A DNA stretch of 64,000 bases, from the NCBI GenBank assembly GCA_013339765.2, contig JABSTR010000945.1, positions 156,001 to 220,000 on the forward strand, written 5' to 3'. Shown one piece after another: positions 9,992 to 21,960 of this stretch. The notes below the pieces were generated by a model. It was not told where the DNA came from and ran no database searches. It was given only the letters and a program-made list of their open reading frames with translations. The DNA comes from Haemaphysalis longicornis. Its lineage: Eukaryota > Arthropoda > Arachnida > Ixodida > Ixodidae. Numbering within the stretch: the stretch's first letter is position 1; every line of letters starts with the position of its first letter. The position numbers and the translations under genes are program-made.

Positions 9992-10527
9992 TTTTAGATG
10001 CGAAGCATCTCTTGCTCTGGGGGATGTCGTGCGTCCGTGCCCCGTCCGCAGCGCCTCTGATGATGATTGTGGAAGGATGCCCCTAGGGATTGGCCGACCA
10101 AAGAATCCACGAGATATCTTCGCGTTCAACCACCGTCGTCGTCTTCCCGTAGGGGAACCGCTGAAGAAGAAGAAGACAAAGCTGCGAAGAGGAGGGCGTG
10201 TACGTTGCTCTCAGCCGGTGCACCAACGTCAACAACCTTTACCTCACTAACGCTTACGGAGACTACAGATTCTACCACAGAGACGACAACATCGACAAGA
10301 ACATGATGGACGAGTTTCGGTGCCTCGAGAACCACCGCCGACTCACCGTAACACAACAGTACTTGCGTGCCTTTGCCACCGGTGTGGACCCGGACGCGGA
10401 ATTCCCTCTGGCACTAGTGAAAACCAGATCACTCAACATAACGGCAGCACAATGGAAACACACGGAACCGCCACGATGCTTCGCATCCTCATCAGGGTTC
10501 CCCACGTGAAGATGGTGTAATTTTTTT
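9992..10527 (+). mobile_element. Helentron-like element, family F, with helicase fragment
   Basis: Left end TTTTAGATGCGAAGCATCTC; right end GATGCTTCGCATC, GGGTTCCCC and ATGGTGTAATTTTTTT. The left and right GATGC blocks are complementary (sub-terminal inverted repeats), and the 3' end resembles families at 14466, 25468 and 15164. This copy encloses a Pif1-type helicase C-terminus, which links the family to Helitrons/Helentrons. Confidence 0.65.
10190..10509 (+). pseudogene. Helitron Pif1-type helicase, C-terminal fragment
   Basis: EEGVYVALSRCTNVNNLYLT includes YVALSR, helicase motif VI of Pif1/RecD-like Helitron helicases. It continues into about 80 residues typical of a helicase tail (TVTQQYLRAFATGV). 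All upstream helicase motifs and the Rep domain are absent. The frame is open to 10509 and ends at the element's 3' terminus, so it is the tail of a once autonomous element. Confidence 0.65.
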
Positions 10528-10805
10528 ATTTACAAATACTGGTGTTTTAAGGACGGTCGCAGGTGTACGCCGTAAGCAAGAGGCAGACCCGGGAGCTCCG
10601 CGTCACCAGTTTATTACCAGAGCGAACTGTTCTAGAAATCTCTCGCGCTGCCAGTTCACGCGCATTGCCCGCGATGTTGCTGCGGATGCCAATCGACATG
10701 GGAGGTTGACCATACAACAACTGGTGTCTCACAGTTCGAGACATTGCAGGAGTGGGTCCATAACAGTGAATACGCACTAAACTAACAAAACACTGGGGGC
10801 ATCGT

Positions 10806-11230
10806 GGAGAACCGTGATCCCGAGCCGGTGCGCGCTTCGGGGAGAGACGCGAAGCGCTGGAACCGGTCCTGTGCTTCGCTGGGTCATTGGTGCCCCCGAG
10901 AGATGGCACCACCGGTCCGTGCGCTGCATAGGCGCGCTGGCTGCGCGAACATTTGCGCGCGGAAGACAGAGGGAGTCTGATCGGAGAGCCGGTCTGGGTC
11001 ACTTCGGAGGAACAGCACGGCGGCGGCGGACCATGTATCTCAGGCGGGAACTGTTGTCGCGCGCCGTAAGTGCCTGCCTCCTGTTCGCGATCACGACCCG
11101 GACGACGTGGTTCGTGAACGCCGTCGAGCTTTGTGCTCGCATGCTTTGGGAGTTCGCAAATAAACGGCTGTACTTCGGCACTACTGTCTACTGCGTTCTC
11201 GTATCGGCAAACCTCGCTGGGCTGCCGTAG
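10806..11230 (+). mobile_element. possible solo LTR
   Basis: GC-rich block with a polyadenylation-like AATAAA (about 11158) followed by CTGTACTTCGGCACTACTGT and TGCGTTCTCGTATCG, a layout seen at the R/U5 part of tick Ty3/gypsy LTRs. No second copy in the window and no clear target duplication, so boundaries are approximate. Confidence 0.3.
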
Positions 11231-11423
11231 GTGCGGGGGCCCGCATGGTTGACACGCCGCAGGAGCTAGCGTGGTGGCCTACACCGGAGAACTGGCTAGG
11301 TCGCCACCAAGAACCTCGCATATTTTACAACACATGGTTTGGTAGTTCATTCAAAAAACTATTAGTAGGCAACTTTTGGAGAGAAACATACAGGTTGTTC
11401 CGTAACGTGAATTTTTCTCTTGG

Positions 11424-11670
11424 ATGTTTCGTCACAAGCGCCTCTTCTTTCCCACTCACTGGCTTAGCAACTGCTCAGCTTCTAACAGCACCACTCCTAC
11501 CATCTACCATTCAGTATGGGAGTGCCCGCGGCCACCTGGCTGGCTCACCCAATACAGATCCCCACCCTCTCCTCTTGTAAGGTTTCTCTGCCCAGCACTG
11601 CCCGCAAGACCACCAATGGCTGATCGAGCGGGCCCGCCGGATAGCATCGTCCATTGGAGTCCTGGCCTAA
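11424..11670 (+). pseudogene. LINE C-terminal fragment
   Basis: Translates to NSTTPTIYHSVWECPRPPG, the Cys-His zinc-like tail, then in a shifted frame QWLIERARRIASSIGVLA with a stop at 11668. This is the same kind of terminus as at 6430-6476. Upstream reverse transcriptase is not attached. Confidence 0.65.
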
Positions 11671-12319
11671 GGACCCTACTGTACTCTTTACGCACCCAAA
11701 AAGTGCAGTAAATGCTTCCACCACCACCACCTCCGTGATCAGCAGTTCCCAAATCTCTGAAGATGCATTGAGTGCTTATGATCATCACTTGGAGAGAGTC
11801 GGTGGTTCACAGATAACGACAGCTCTTCCAGGGTTCAGCACAATGAGCCGCTGTGCGGGGGGCCAAGGGGAGTACTTAAGCAAATCGCATAGGATAAATC
11901 TTCCACCAGTTCGCGAATGTAGCAAAGCTTTCTAGTGACACTCATGAGCATGTTGCTTCTGCACGCATGATCCCAGATATTGTGTATGCTCTACAGGACG
12001 CGCCTATCCGGCTTGTGTTCTTTCTGTCTATTGTAACGCCGGGAGTTGGTAACCTTCGCTACGCGCATTTCACGCGACGGAATTAACCCTGTGGACAAAG
12101 ACCGCCTTACCACTCCCGGGGTTGTAATGGAGGACCTGTCCGCAAGGAACTGAAGGACGTGCTGGAAATCGCCGCTTCCGCGTATGAAGTCTGAATCTGA
12201 TGTCGCCGCCGCTACTCCACAAGTCTTTCAAACGATGACTTGGGAATTTTCGTTTGTTTGTTTCTTTCCGTTTTTTTTTTTTTTTTTTTGCGGCGACAGT
12301 TCTGCCGGCTCAAAGGATG
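11671..12319. other. LINE-flanking DNA, nothing recognised
   Basis: Includes a short CCACCACCACC run and a 19-base T run near 12271-12289. No motif-bearing frame. Confidence 0.4.
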
Positions 12320-12832
12320 TCTTTAATTGCTCAGTAAACGTCTAGGATCCAGCCGCATACTAAAAAGAAAGCGACAGTACCTGTTGAACGTTGGGTATTG
12401 TAGAAATCAGTGTTTACCCCACAGCTATCTTGTGGTGACTGTGGTGGCCGCCGACATTTCCAAGGCTTATGACAATGTGGACCGCACGACAATACTCAGA
12501 AACATGGAGTCATTGGGGGTTCCACTTCATGTAACCAAAGAGGTACACTGCCCTCCTGCTCTCAAGCGTTTTTTGTACGAGCATACGAGAGGCCTGTCGG
12601 CCTGTTTACATCGAATCGTGGTGTACCACAGGGTTCCGTGCTAGCACCTCTACTGTTCAACATCGCATTTGCACCCCTGGCAAGGAAGCTACGAGATATC
12701 CTTTTTGTGAGATTTCTCATCTACGCGGATGATATCACACTGTGGTCTACAAACCGACACATCGGTTTGCAGTGTCGTCATCTCCAGCAAGCCCTATGTA
12801 TTTCATGCCTTTGCGCAATCAGCCGGTTATAA
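12320..12832 (+). pseudogene. LINE reverse transcriptase, broken
   Basis: VAADISKAYDNVDRTT is RT motif A (D..KAYD); after a frameshift GVPQGSVLAPLLFNIAF is motif B; FLIYADDITLWS is motif C with both catalytic aspartates. At least one frameshift and later stops make it inactive. It continues downstream into the thumb and RNase H remnants of the same LINE. Confidence 0.8.
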
Positions 12833-12899
12833 ATTTCAGCTGAGGAGTCTTGCTTTGTTCAAGAGACTAGCAAGGCAGGGAGGAAGTTAGCCTCCATAG

Positions 12900-14286
12900 C
12901 TAACCTTCAACTTAAAATTAATTCAGCTGCCATACTAGCCAAGGAAGAGCTGCAGGTGTTCCGACTTCTGGTCCACCAGTCGAGTTCTGGTATCCACTGG
13001 TTCCGAAAGGCACGCAAAGACTCTTCGTCAACCTTACACTTGATACACCGGATTGCAGCGCGGAGTGGAGGAGCCCGCACAGAGGCGGCTAGACAACTCG
13101 TATACGTGCTATTCTTCAGCCGAGCCTACTCTATCAGCCACAGTTCCACAGACTCACCGTGCAACAATGGGCGAAACTTGAGGCTATAAACAGAGAGGCC
13201 ATGTGCACCATCATGGCACTTCGTCTCACCCCGATTCCAGAACACTATTAGCTTAATACATAACGGCGCTTATCAACCAGCGCGAAGAAGAAAAAAGCTC
13301 AAGAGTCTTAATATCCCATGGCCGCCGCGTTTCATTCACATTTTTGTAATGTGCCTCCGTGACGAACCTCGGACGACCTTCCACCATGGCGCGGAGGTAC
13401 CGAACAATGACAACCAATAATACAACGAAGCTTCGTCGCCGCGACCAGGCAGCGCCAAACTCCGATAGCACGGTCCCTGGAGGTCACTGCGTATTGTACA
13501 CGGACGCAGCTGTTCTGACGGATGGAGGACGAACCGCTTTGGTCAGTTCCGCACGGCCGGAACTTAAACCCTCGCCCTGTTACCCCACCGAAACTCCAGA
13601 CCCGCTGCTACAAGAGCTCCAGACTGTAGATGACGCAGTCAATGCTGCAAGCGCCATCCCTAACATCACGGAGGCGCATATATACACATACTCGCTTAGT
13701 GCTGTGAAGCATCTGGAGCAATCGAAGAAGACTCCTCTGATCTGCCAGCAGATTCACAGCCTCCACGAGACATCATGGCTAATGGTCCGTGTACATAAGG
13801 GGCATGGTCATAATCGACTGAACCAACCAGCGGACCATCCTTCCCCACCTGAATCCTCCCCTAGACCCCTTCCTGGTGATCCTCGCTCCCGTCTTCTAGC
13901 CCGGAACACTCTCCTGAGGAGGGACACACGTGCCCTAATTTCCCCCGTGTGCCTGCCTGCTCCCTGCCCCCTAATCTTTCCCGGGTGGAGGAAGTTTCTC
14001 TCAGGAGGCTTCGGGCTGGGGTGGCCCTCACACCTTCAGTCGTTTGATATTAGGGACACTCACCGGAAGACCCAGGGACCTGTCCCAAGTATCCGGCTCC
14101 GGCGGCTGAAGCTGATGCCACGCATCTTTTGTGGACGTGCGCGGGAACTAGGACAGCTCGGGAAGACGCGCTCAGAGGGGCAGGTCTCCGGTGGGGCAAA
14201 CCGGATGACTACAACCGCTTGGTGCACGAAGATGGATACTGCAGGTGGCTGATGGACTTTCGGCATGTAACTGGAGTGCATGCCTA
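12900..14286 (+). pseudogene. LINE thumb, RNase H and zinc-like tail, broken
   Basis: WFRKARKDSSSTLHLIHRIA with RSGGARTEAARQLV is the connection region after the RT. CVLYTDAAV (about 13492) starts an RNase H domain; LRRLRAGVALTPSVV and ATHLLWTCAGTRTARED mark the C-terminus, ending ...HVTGVHA at 14286. A single frame stays open from 13359 to 14252, but the protein switches frame within it. With 12320-12832 it forms the most complete LINE here. Confidence 0.75.
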
Positions 14287-14465
14287 GCTGTAGACTAGCG
14301 TGACTAAATAAGCTATGCTTAAGAGGGCTACCGCCACTTCGTGCACCCGGAAGCGTCTGGCGGCCATTTTGTTTCTGGCTTGCAGTGTTGCCATCTCTCC
14401 CAACGAAACCGTCGCCGGTTGTGACGGGCAGAGTGTGACCGGACGCTCTAGCGTCCGCGCAGCAG

Positions 14466-14876
14466 AAAAAAAATTACACCATCTTCCCGTAGGGGAACCC
14501 TGGGTAGTATGCGAAGCAGCCATGGGGTCGACTGAAGTTCCCATTAGTTTTCAGTTCGTCGTTTCCGTTGACGTTCAGCTTCGCGTGCCTTCGTTGTATC
14601 AGTAGCTTCTTGACGTAGTTTGAATGAGTGAAGGACATAAGGCGCGTTTGTAGCACATGCTCCCGTCTCCGTTTGTAGCGCAGTGGGAAGAGCGCCACGT
14701 ACCTCCCGTTGAAACCGGGCGCCTCCTAGCTATTTCTTTTCATAGTGGACTGCGCTGACGTCAACCCAAACGCTGACGGAGCTGAAGAGACGCGCATGCG
14801 CAGCAGAGTGCGGACGGCGGACAACGACGGAGGGAGGGACACAGCCCCGAGCATGAGATGCTTCGCATCTAAAAAA
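14466..14876 (-). mobile_element. Helentron-like element, family F, non-coding copy
   Basis: On the minus strand it starts TTTTTTAGATGCGAAGCATC and ends AGGGTTCCCCTACGGGAAG then ATGGTGTAATTTTTTTT. The TTCCC/GGGAA hairpin before the end is intact. TGACGTCA lies at 14756. On the plus strand TAGCGCAGTGGGAAGAGCG (about 14677) looks like a tRNA A box but has no matching B box. Confidence 0.7.
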
Positions 14877-15163
14877 GAAAGGAGAAGCGCCCAGAAACAA
14901 AATGGCTGCGCCCGTATGTAAACAAATATCACGTGATGCCGACCGACCATTGAAAATACTGCAGCTGCACATAACAATGAGAGAAAAGAGTGCCGATGCT
15001 CTAAAAGCCTTTATTTAGTGACGTTGCTGTAGACTCGAAAACTTATGGGCTTCATGACTAGTCTGCCTTTTGTGCCCCTCCCCCTCTGTCTTGCTTTCAT
15101 ACTTTCTTCTCTCTCCACATCTTTAAACGTCCCCTCATATGCCGCGTGGCGAAAACACGGAGC

Positions 15164-15776
15164 AAAAAAAAAATCACACCATATACACGGAATGAATTAT
15201 GATAAGTGGGGCGAAGCTCGAGAGGGGGAGATCATTGGTAACCGTAACTCTCCCGTGAAAGTTCGCCCATTACATCATTAAGAAAGACGTAAGACTGTGT
15301 GCGTACATTGTACAAATCAACTTTTATTTTCGGAGTCAATGCTCCCAGGCCCAGACCTGGTGAAAGACCCCGCGCCATCGAGGACTACCCCCGCACCTCA
15401 ACCACAATTTGTCACGTAGGATGGGACACAACGGTAAAGAAAGAACTTTTATTTAGGGCGAACTTGTGCCCGAACAAGACGAGAGGAAACGAGCAAAGGT
15501 CCTTGCGTCTCGTTCGATCTCCGAGAACGACTGCCTGCGTTCGTGGCGTGATCTCTTGCGTGATCTCCCCCTCGCAGTGCACGTGCGCTCGCGCCTCCGT
15601 TGGCGAACACAGACAAGCTCGCGCTCCCGGTGCCGAGTTTGCGCTGCCGGTTGCAGCCGGTTCTTGCGCGTGCAACGCGGCCCACTTTGCGACATCTCCG
15701 AAAGCATGCGGCGGCCACGTACCACGAGACACAAGGGATGTACAGACCCATGGCTTTAGGAGCTTCGCCCCTAAAA
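15164..15776 (-). mobile_element. Helentron-like element, family G, copy 1
   Basis: On the minus strand it begins TTTTAGGGGCGAAGCTCC and ends with GAGCTTCGCCCC, CATTCCGTG and TATGGTGTGATTTTTTTTT. The left GGGGCGAAGCTC and right GAGCTTCGCCCC are complementary. The 3' TATGGTGTGATTTTT resembles family F. The 170-aa plus-strand frame here has no known motif. Confidence 0.65.
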
Positions 15777-15844
15777 GTCCGATGTTGAGGTCGCCTGCTT
15801 TGCTTGGCTAGCGGTGGGTGTCCAAACACTGACACGGTAAATAT

Positions 15845-16376
15845 TGTAGCGTAAGCTATACACTGGCCGAAGTTGAGCAGTTTCGCGTGGACCTTGAAGG
15901 GCCGTGCTGCGCAAGCGCGAGGAGCATTGGATTGGATTTGGATTGGATTAAACTGGATTGTATTGGGTTGGATTGAAAACTCAATCCAATTGGAGTACGA
16001 GTGTGTAGAGAATTGGGTCTGCACATTCGCCGGTCTGCACATTCCAGAGGAGTGACGTCACAGCCGCGGCAGACGCACTGGCGCCGGCGCGTGCCCAGCT
16101 GTGCGCCTCCGTGGCGCTGAAGCCAAGTCTGACGCTGCGCCGGAGCCGCTTGATAGCCGTTTCGCGTGGCTGCTGGAGAACCGTGCTGCGCATGCGCGGG
16201 GAGCAGCGACTGGACTGTACTGGACTGGATTGGAAATCGTTTTAGCAGCAGTAAGCATGATAATCAGCTAATCCTAGACAACCAGGAAACCTAAGAATAA
16301 CCAGCTGAACCTTAGCTCACGCTACGTATACCTTGGCATAGCCGAGCTATGCCACTGCTAATTTTTGTAATGTGAA
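15845..16376 (+). mobile_element. HINE-like element, family E, best copy
   Basis: 5' GTAGCGTAAGCTA; 3' TAGCTCACGCTAC (its complement with one change), then a perfect 8-bp hairpin GGCATAGC-cga-GCTATGCC and ACTGCTAATTTTTGT. This sub-terminal repeat plus 3' hairpin plan is that of Helentron-associated elements. GGATTGGATT simple repeats lie inside, and TGACGTCA at 16053. No coding capacity. Confidence 0.75.
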
Positions 16377-17815
16377 GCGTGCAGAAGTAACAAAGTTGCA
16401 GCGCCTGGTAATGGTACGCTGGCGACGTAATTTTCACCGGAGCCGCAAGCGGGCATAAGACGTGGCGCTAGCCAGCAGAGGGGTGAGGTGAACTGAAGCT
16501 GTGGCACCTGGTTTGCAGAGTCAGTTTAACTGCGCTTTTCTCGGCAGCACTTCTTTATGTGAGAGAGAGCCCTCTTCCAGCCAACGGTTCCTTCTCGGCG
16601 TGCGGGACAAGAAACTCCCAACACGGCTGAATGGGAGGGCGGTTTTCACTCACGGAGCACTGTGTGGATGGCGCGGCGAACGCGCGCTATTACCCAGCGT
16701 TCCCTGCGCGCCGGCGGGAACCATTCCGTCGGCTTTGTCGTCTGCTTTAGCGGTGGTTGTTTTGGGCCTGTTTTGGCGCAGCTTCGCGTCCATTGCGCGC
16801 TGCCTTCGCACGGCTTGATTAACTTGTTCGACAGCACCTTCCGGGTAACCCCGACCCGAGGGAATTAAGTGGTCGTACGGCAAAGATACGCTAAGGATTG
16901 GTTTGCACGGCGGGAACACAAAATGTAGAGACCACGTACAGGCATCTGGACGCTAGAGAAATGCTACCAATTCGGTTGTGTTTGAAGAGGTATTGCAAAA
17001 GGCGAAAGGACCAATTGAGTTTAAATCGGTATAAATGGGAATCACTAAGCTCACATACCGAATTGCTTCGGTGTCTGCACTTGTGTCGCGCGGTGGTGCA
17101 GCCCCGAGCTAGCACATCAGGATGGCTAGGTTCCGCTGTCTCACCCTTCGAAAGGCGCTCCTCTCCGTTTTCTTTCTGCCGACCCACGGCTGGGCTACAG
17201 CGACGATGTCCGCCGCTCTAGCCCGGCCGTGGACGACGCTGCTGCGTTTGGGACGCCGCCCTCGCGAATCCCATGGTAACGGCTGGCCGAATCTCTGGTT
17301 TCGCTCTTTGTAGAGCCACGTGTGTCAATCCAAGTGACGTCGCATGGGCAATTGTTGTGGGTGTCGTTTAAAGCTTTGTTTTCCAACCACCTTCACAGCG
17401 TGGATTGGAGCCATTTTTTTCCCTCTACGGCGTAAGCTGTTAAAAGGAAGTGTCCCGAGATAACTGCCGCTCACTCCCCACCAAAATGGCATAGGAAGTA
17501 ACTCTCTCCAAGAGCGGGCGGAGTTATGAGTTGTGTCCGTTTCAGAAATGTTCATTGTGCATCAATTTCAGCCGTGACGCAGTTGCACTTGCGAATCATC
17601 TGACCAATTACGTGCCCAGAAACCGACGCCCCGCCTTGCTTGCTCTGCGTCACATCCGGGTCGTCTGCTTCCGGCCAATCACGGATCGCCCGAAATCGGC
17701 GCTTAGAAACGAACATGAAATGGACAAAACCAAGACCGCCCAAGGTGTGACAGCTAACGCATCATAGTCCACGTGACCTTGGAGCCACCGAGCGTCACTA
17801 AATAAGCCTTTAAAA
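16377..17815. other. GC-rich intronic DNA, no gene recognised
   Basis: Several overlapping frames, none with a family motif. Composition is promoter-like in places (16600-16800). I see no repeat shared with the rest of the window. Confidence 0.4.
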
Positions 17816-17821
17816 AAATTA

Positions 17822-18330
17822 GTGACGCTAGAGCCACCGAAGAGCGCTCGCCTCAGAGTCGCGCAGCCATCGCACGTCAGGTTCGCCTGGGACAGTTGAG
17901 TCGGCGCTGGTCGTCCAAGGCTGAGCTGGAAAGAGCGGTTTCCCATCCGGAGGGTGAGGGTCTGGTATAGGCAGTTGGTTGGGGGTTTGGGGCATTCCCA
18001 TGTGGTATGGTAAAGGTTCGGGTGTCCTCCACAGGATGGGCATAAGGAGGTTGGCGCCCTAAACGTGAGAAGCCCTCAGTCCGCGACTCTGCTGTCCTGC
18101 ATGCCGGGTCCACCAACTGTCGCTGGTCCTGTGAGTCCGGGCTGGACAGCGCGGCCTCCCACTGCTCGAGTGTTGGGTTGCGAATGATGGGAGGTGCTGG
18201 TGTACGTCTGGCAAGCACAGGTGATATGGTACAGTGTTGGACGTCCGTTGCAGTGCTGGTAGATATGCGGTGGGGTGTATGATATGCAGGAAGCTATGGC
18301 GATGACATGTGTTTGTCTGCAGCATGCCGC
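17822..18330 (-). pseudogene. two LINE C-terminal tails in tandem
   Basis: On the minus strand a first tail reads CNGRPTLYHITCACQTY followed by EQWEAALSSPDSQDQRQLVD. A second begins CPSCGGHPNLYHTTWECPKP followed by WETALSSSALDDQRRL. Both are the zinc-like C-terminus and end domain of the RNase H-type LINE. Having two in a row in one orientation suggests a partial tandem duplication or two nested insertions. Confidence 0.65.
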
Positions 18331-19801
18331 CAGAATACGGCCTCCTATCGGGTAAGCTTCTGGTGCGGTGGGGGTAGGAACATCTTGCAAACGGTGGTGT
18401 TGCAGAAGTGCAGCGTACGGCGGCTGGTTGGGCTCTCGGTCACGGGGTCACCAGTGCGGTTCCCAGAGGGTTCATTCTCGGGTTGTAGCGTGTGCTCGCT
18501 GGTTTCCGTCGAGCCTTGCGTGGCCTCGCGTCCATATTAGTTCAGTCGGCTTTAGAAGAACTAGAAGCACCGTCGAAGCCGAAGAAGCGGCCATCACAGT
18601 GGCGATGACGTCTGCAACTATGCAAATACACCTTCACGTGATGACTACTACCAACAGGCATACATAATCTACGTAAACGGCCTCGTTTCAACGTCTACGC
18701 TCCGAATACAAAAAAAAAAGAATTCGGTCACCTTCGCACTTGAGATGTGAAGACTGCGAAAACAGCAGGGCTGCATGGTGGTCTTCGCTAGCTTTAACTT
18801 GGCTTTTCCTAGGTCTGCCAATCTTATCGGTATATCGGACACTGATTCCGACGAACGCACGTCATCGCTCTCAACTAGGAGAACACCTACACGTCAGTGT
18901 TACGTCATCCCTAGGCGCAGCCAATCCCTGACGCGCGCCTCCCCACCCGAGCATTTGCGCCGCGACGCGCAGTCCCCACACCTGCTCGTCGGCTCCTCGC
19001 CACTTTCCCTTCACACTTCTTGGCCTGGCATTTTCCCTCTCTCTACTTTTCTGCGCCGATTTGTGAGTGACGCCCCGCACGGCCGGAACTCATGCTTCAA
19101 CAGCTCTTCTGTTAAAACTATTGGCGTATGCGGGCTGCAGTGTCCAAGGATCGTCGCGCAGGCGAAGGAGAGATATGCGTGCCGTAGGGTGCAGGCCAGA
19201 TCTTGCATTTCGGCGTAAGCGTCGTCGTGAAAGGCGTGGGGATCGTGTACGATTAGAAAGCAGTCGACATCTTTCGCACACTTCGTTCTTTAGAAAACGA
19301 GTTGCAAAGACTGGGCAGGATCAATGTCTTCAGGACTTCCATGTGCAGCTTTCCCGCTCATGGCAGTCCTTTCAACAGTGATTACTCTGCAATTTTTTAG
19401 CGAAATGAAAATGTTATTTTGCACAGCTAATATTTTAGGTGAATACTTGCTTTGTGCACAGTTTCAAGTCGCGCACGTTGCGCGACTGGGTTCCTGAGCC
19501 ATGGGAACTATCCCATAGAAATGCATGGGGAGTTAGATTTGACAGCGAATTACCCAACAAAATATTCAGAAACCTGAAATGTTCTTTTAGCGTTTTAATC
19601 TTCACGTTGACTTATAGCTTTATGCCAAATATCATTTTCCTGAAGTGGTTTTTCTAGGTTCCCGAGAGGTTGTAATTTTGAGCGAGAAAGCTGGGTATGG
19701 TCCTGCCTTTATGGCGGTATAAATTTCTCACAAATGCCACAAATGCGCCGAATTACGGGCATTTGTTGATTTTTTGGTCTTTTCAGTTGACGAGGGTACT
19801 A
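18331..19801. other. intronic DNA, no gene recognised
   Basis: Moderately GC-rich with several unremarkable frames. No repeat family from elsewhere in the window found. A short A-run lies at 18710-18719. Confidence 0.4.
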
Positions 19802-20176
19802 GGTGACCGGTAAAAAGCGCAAAGGTTCATGGGTACGTCGTCTGCTCTTTCCACTTCCGGTTCGAGATCTCGCCTGGCCTCCCGTACGCCGACGGCTTTT
19901 ACGCGCGCGTGCGCGTGTTTTTTTTTTTTTTTTTTTTTTGTCAAAGAGTGCTTACCTTTCAGAGGAGCCCCTAGTAGGATTCATCGTTGTTATTCATTGA
20001 ATGCGCGATGCGTGACCCTTTTTTTTTTTTCGGTGCAACCAGATAAACAACAAGCACACGCTCGCGAGAAAGCCGCAGGCCCACGGGAGGCCAGGAGAGC
20101 TCTCGAACCGGAAGTGGCGAGACGCCGCGGGAGCAGACAATGTACCCATGAGCCTTTTCGGTTTTTACAAGTCACC
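19802..20176. mobile_element. MITE with long inverted arms and TA duplication
   Basis: Ends GGTGACCGGTAAAAAGCGC and, reversed, GGTGACTTGTAAAAACCG, flanked by TA (19800-19801, 20177-20178). Similarity of the arms continues inward about 110 bp (CTTCCGGTTCGAGA, CTGGCCTCCCGT). The centre has T-runs. TA duplication suggests Tc1/mariner-type mobilisation. A partial second copy is at 41878. Confidence 0.85.
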
Positions 20177-21960
20177 TATTGTAACACTAGAAGTAATATG
20201 CCTAATTTTGTTTTCTCGGATTGTACAACGTACATACAATGAGCCCTTGTGCGACAAGTTATTATATTCCACCTAACGTACACAAATTGTGCGGTTTGAT
20301 CTCGCCACGGCAGTCACTCTATCCGGTTTTCCTGCATTTATTTTCTGCTAGCTATTTTCTCGGCGTGGTTTCAAAATGCGTGTACTGAAGTGTCGACTCT
20401 GTAGGGCCAAATCGCGGTCCTGTCGTGGGATATTTATTGCGCTATTTGTGCTATATGTCGATATTTATGCGTATACATATTTTTTTTTCGTGTGACTATT
20501 ACATGCGTTGTCAAGCTGGTTGAGGTTGCAACAGTAAATTACTTTAAACCCGCTTTTAACGAAGTTCCGCTTACAGCGGAGTCAGTTTCTGTTTGGCGGA
20601 TTTTGTTATATCGAGAGATTACCGCGTGTACGATGGAATAGGTGTAATAATTAGGGTTTCTGACGCTTAAGTTATTTTTTTGTTCGTTTGTTTAGAATAG
20701 GACGCATGTCTTCGGCTGCGAGCAAGAAATGAACTATTTCGCTCCTGCGTCTGTTTCGGTTCTGAAGCCATATTTATCGTTTAAAGAACAATAGCTACCG
20801 AAAAACTGCGTTGTTCTGTCTTAACGTCTCCGTCACCGGACATCTTACAATTCCCCACGGTTGTTTTTCCCTTGTGAATAATAAACAGCACCCCCCCCCC
20901 CCCCCCTTCCTTTTCCTTTCATAAGACGAAGGATAAACGCTTGCCCGGCGACCCACGACGTCTCGGTGTTAATCGCCTCAATCTCCTGACCTTGTAGGGT
21001 CAATCGCGTGGGCGATTCCTCTCACTTGAGTGCTCCTTGCGCGTGCGTAGTCCGTAACGCAGGAGTCACGCGCGCCACGGCAGCAGTGATTCCCACTATC
21101 AGCGGCTCCGGCGCGCCACCTAACAGGGAACGGCTTCCCCACAACCTGAGAGTGTCACCGGAGGCTTGAAAGAGCGAAATCCGAGAAACGTTACAAAGAA
21201 AACGCGATGTCTACTAGAGCGGAAATACCGGCGGGGACAAGCGTATCAGAATCAAAACATTCCCGGATCCAGAGCAAACACCTCGGGCGTGCAACAACAA
21301 CGTACGAATCCACAAAATCCAGAGGGAAGGAGGGGGAGCGAGAATTCCTTCGCAGGCGTAAAGCACAGGCTCGCAAAATACGCAACGGCCAGAAAAGAGG
21401 CAGCGGCCGGCAGCAAAAATAAAGCATCAAGTTAGCCCGCGAAGAAGGTCGCACCGCGGCCGACACAGGCAACCAACTCTCTCGTCGGGGCAGAAAATAA
21501 CGGAGCGGCGGCGCGGCTTTTTTCCTTCTCGTCTGCTCCGTACCCTCGCCCGTTTCGTCGTCTGCTTTTGTTTCTCACTCCACTCATCTCTCTACTAGCG
21601 AGCGAGCTACTACGACTGGGTCCCCTCTCCTTTTTTTCTGTATATCTCGCTCTCGTTTCATTCTTTCCTTCCCTGTTGACGCCTCTCCCTCCGCTACCTA
21701 TTTGGAGCGCTGCTACACCTCCTCTATAGATTTGCATAGACTTTGCCCCGCTCCCTCTTCGTCTCCGGTTTAGCGTTGTCTGTGATTGCTTTGCGTTCGT
21801 TCGCTCGCCGGCGCTCATTCGACCCGCTCACTTCTTTCGTCGACCTTCTTTCGCTGTCACCTTCGGACTCTCCGCTCCCCTCGTTCTTTCGGAGAGGCGG
21901 AGAGCGAGGTCGAGGCGAGATTCAACGAGATCTTCCGAGAGAGAGCAAAGGACGGAGCAG
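20177..21960. other. intronic DNA with C-run, no gene recognised
   Basis: A 17-base C run lies near 20891-20907. At about 20548-20640 words such as TTTTAACGAAG and GTTATATCGAG hint at a decayed pogo-type MITE. 21160-21960 is purine/pyrimidine-skewed with meaningless long frames. Confidence 0.4.

Noticed and set aside
10058..10070. CTGATGA as a hammerhead ribozyme core
   Set aside because: No stem II plus GAAA arrangement follows; it is a chance match in family F.
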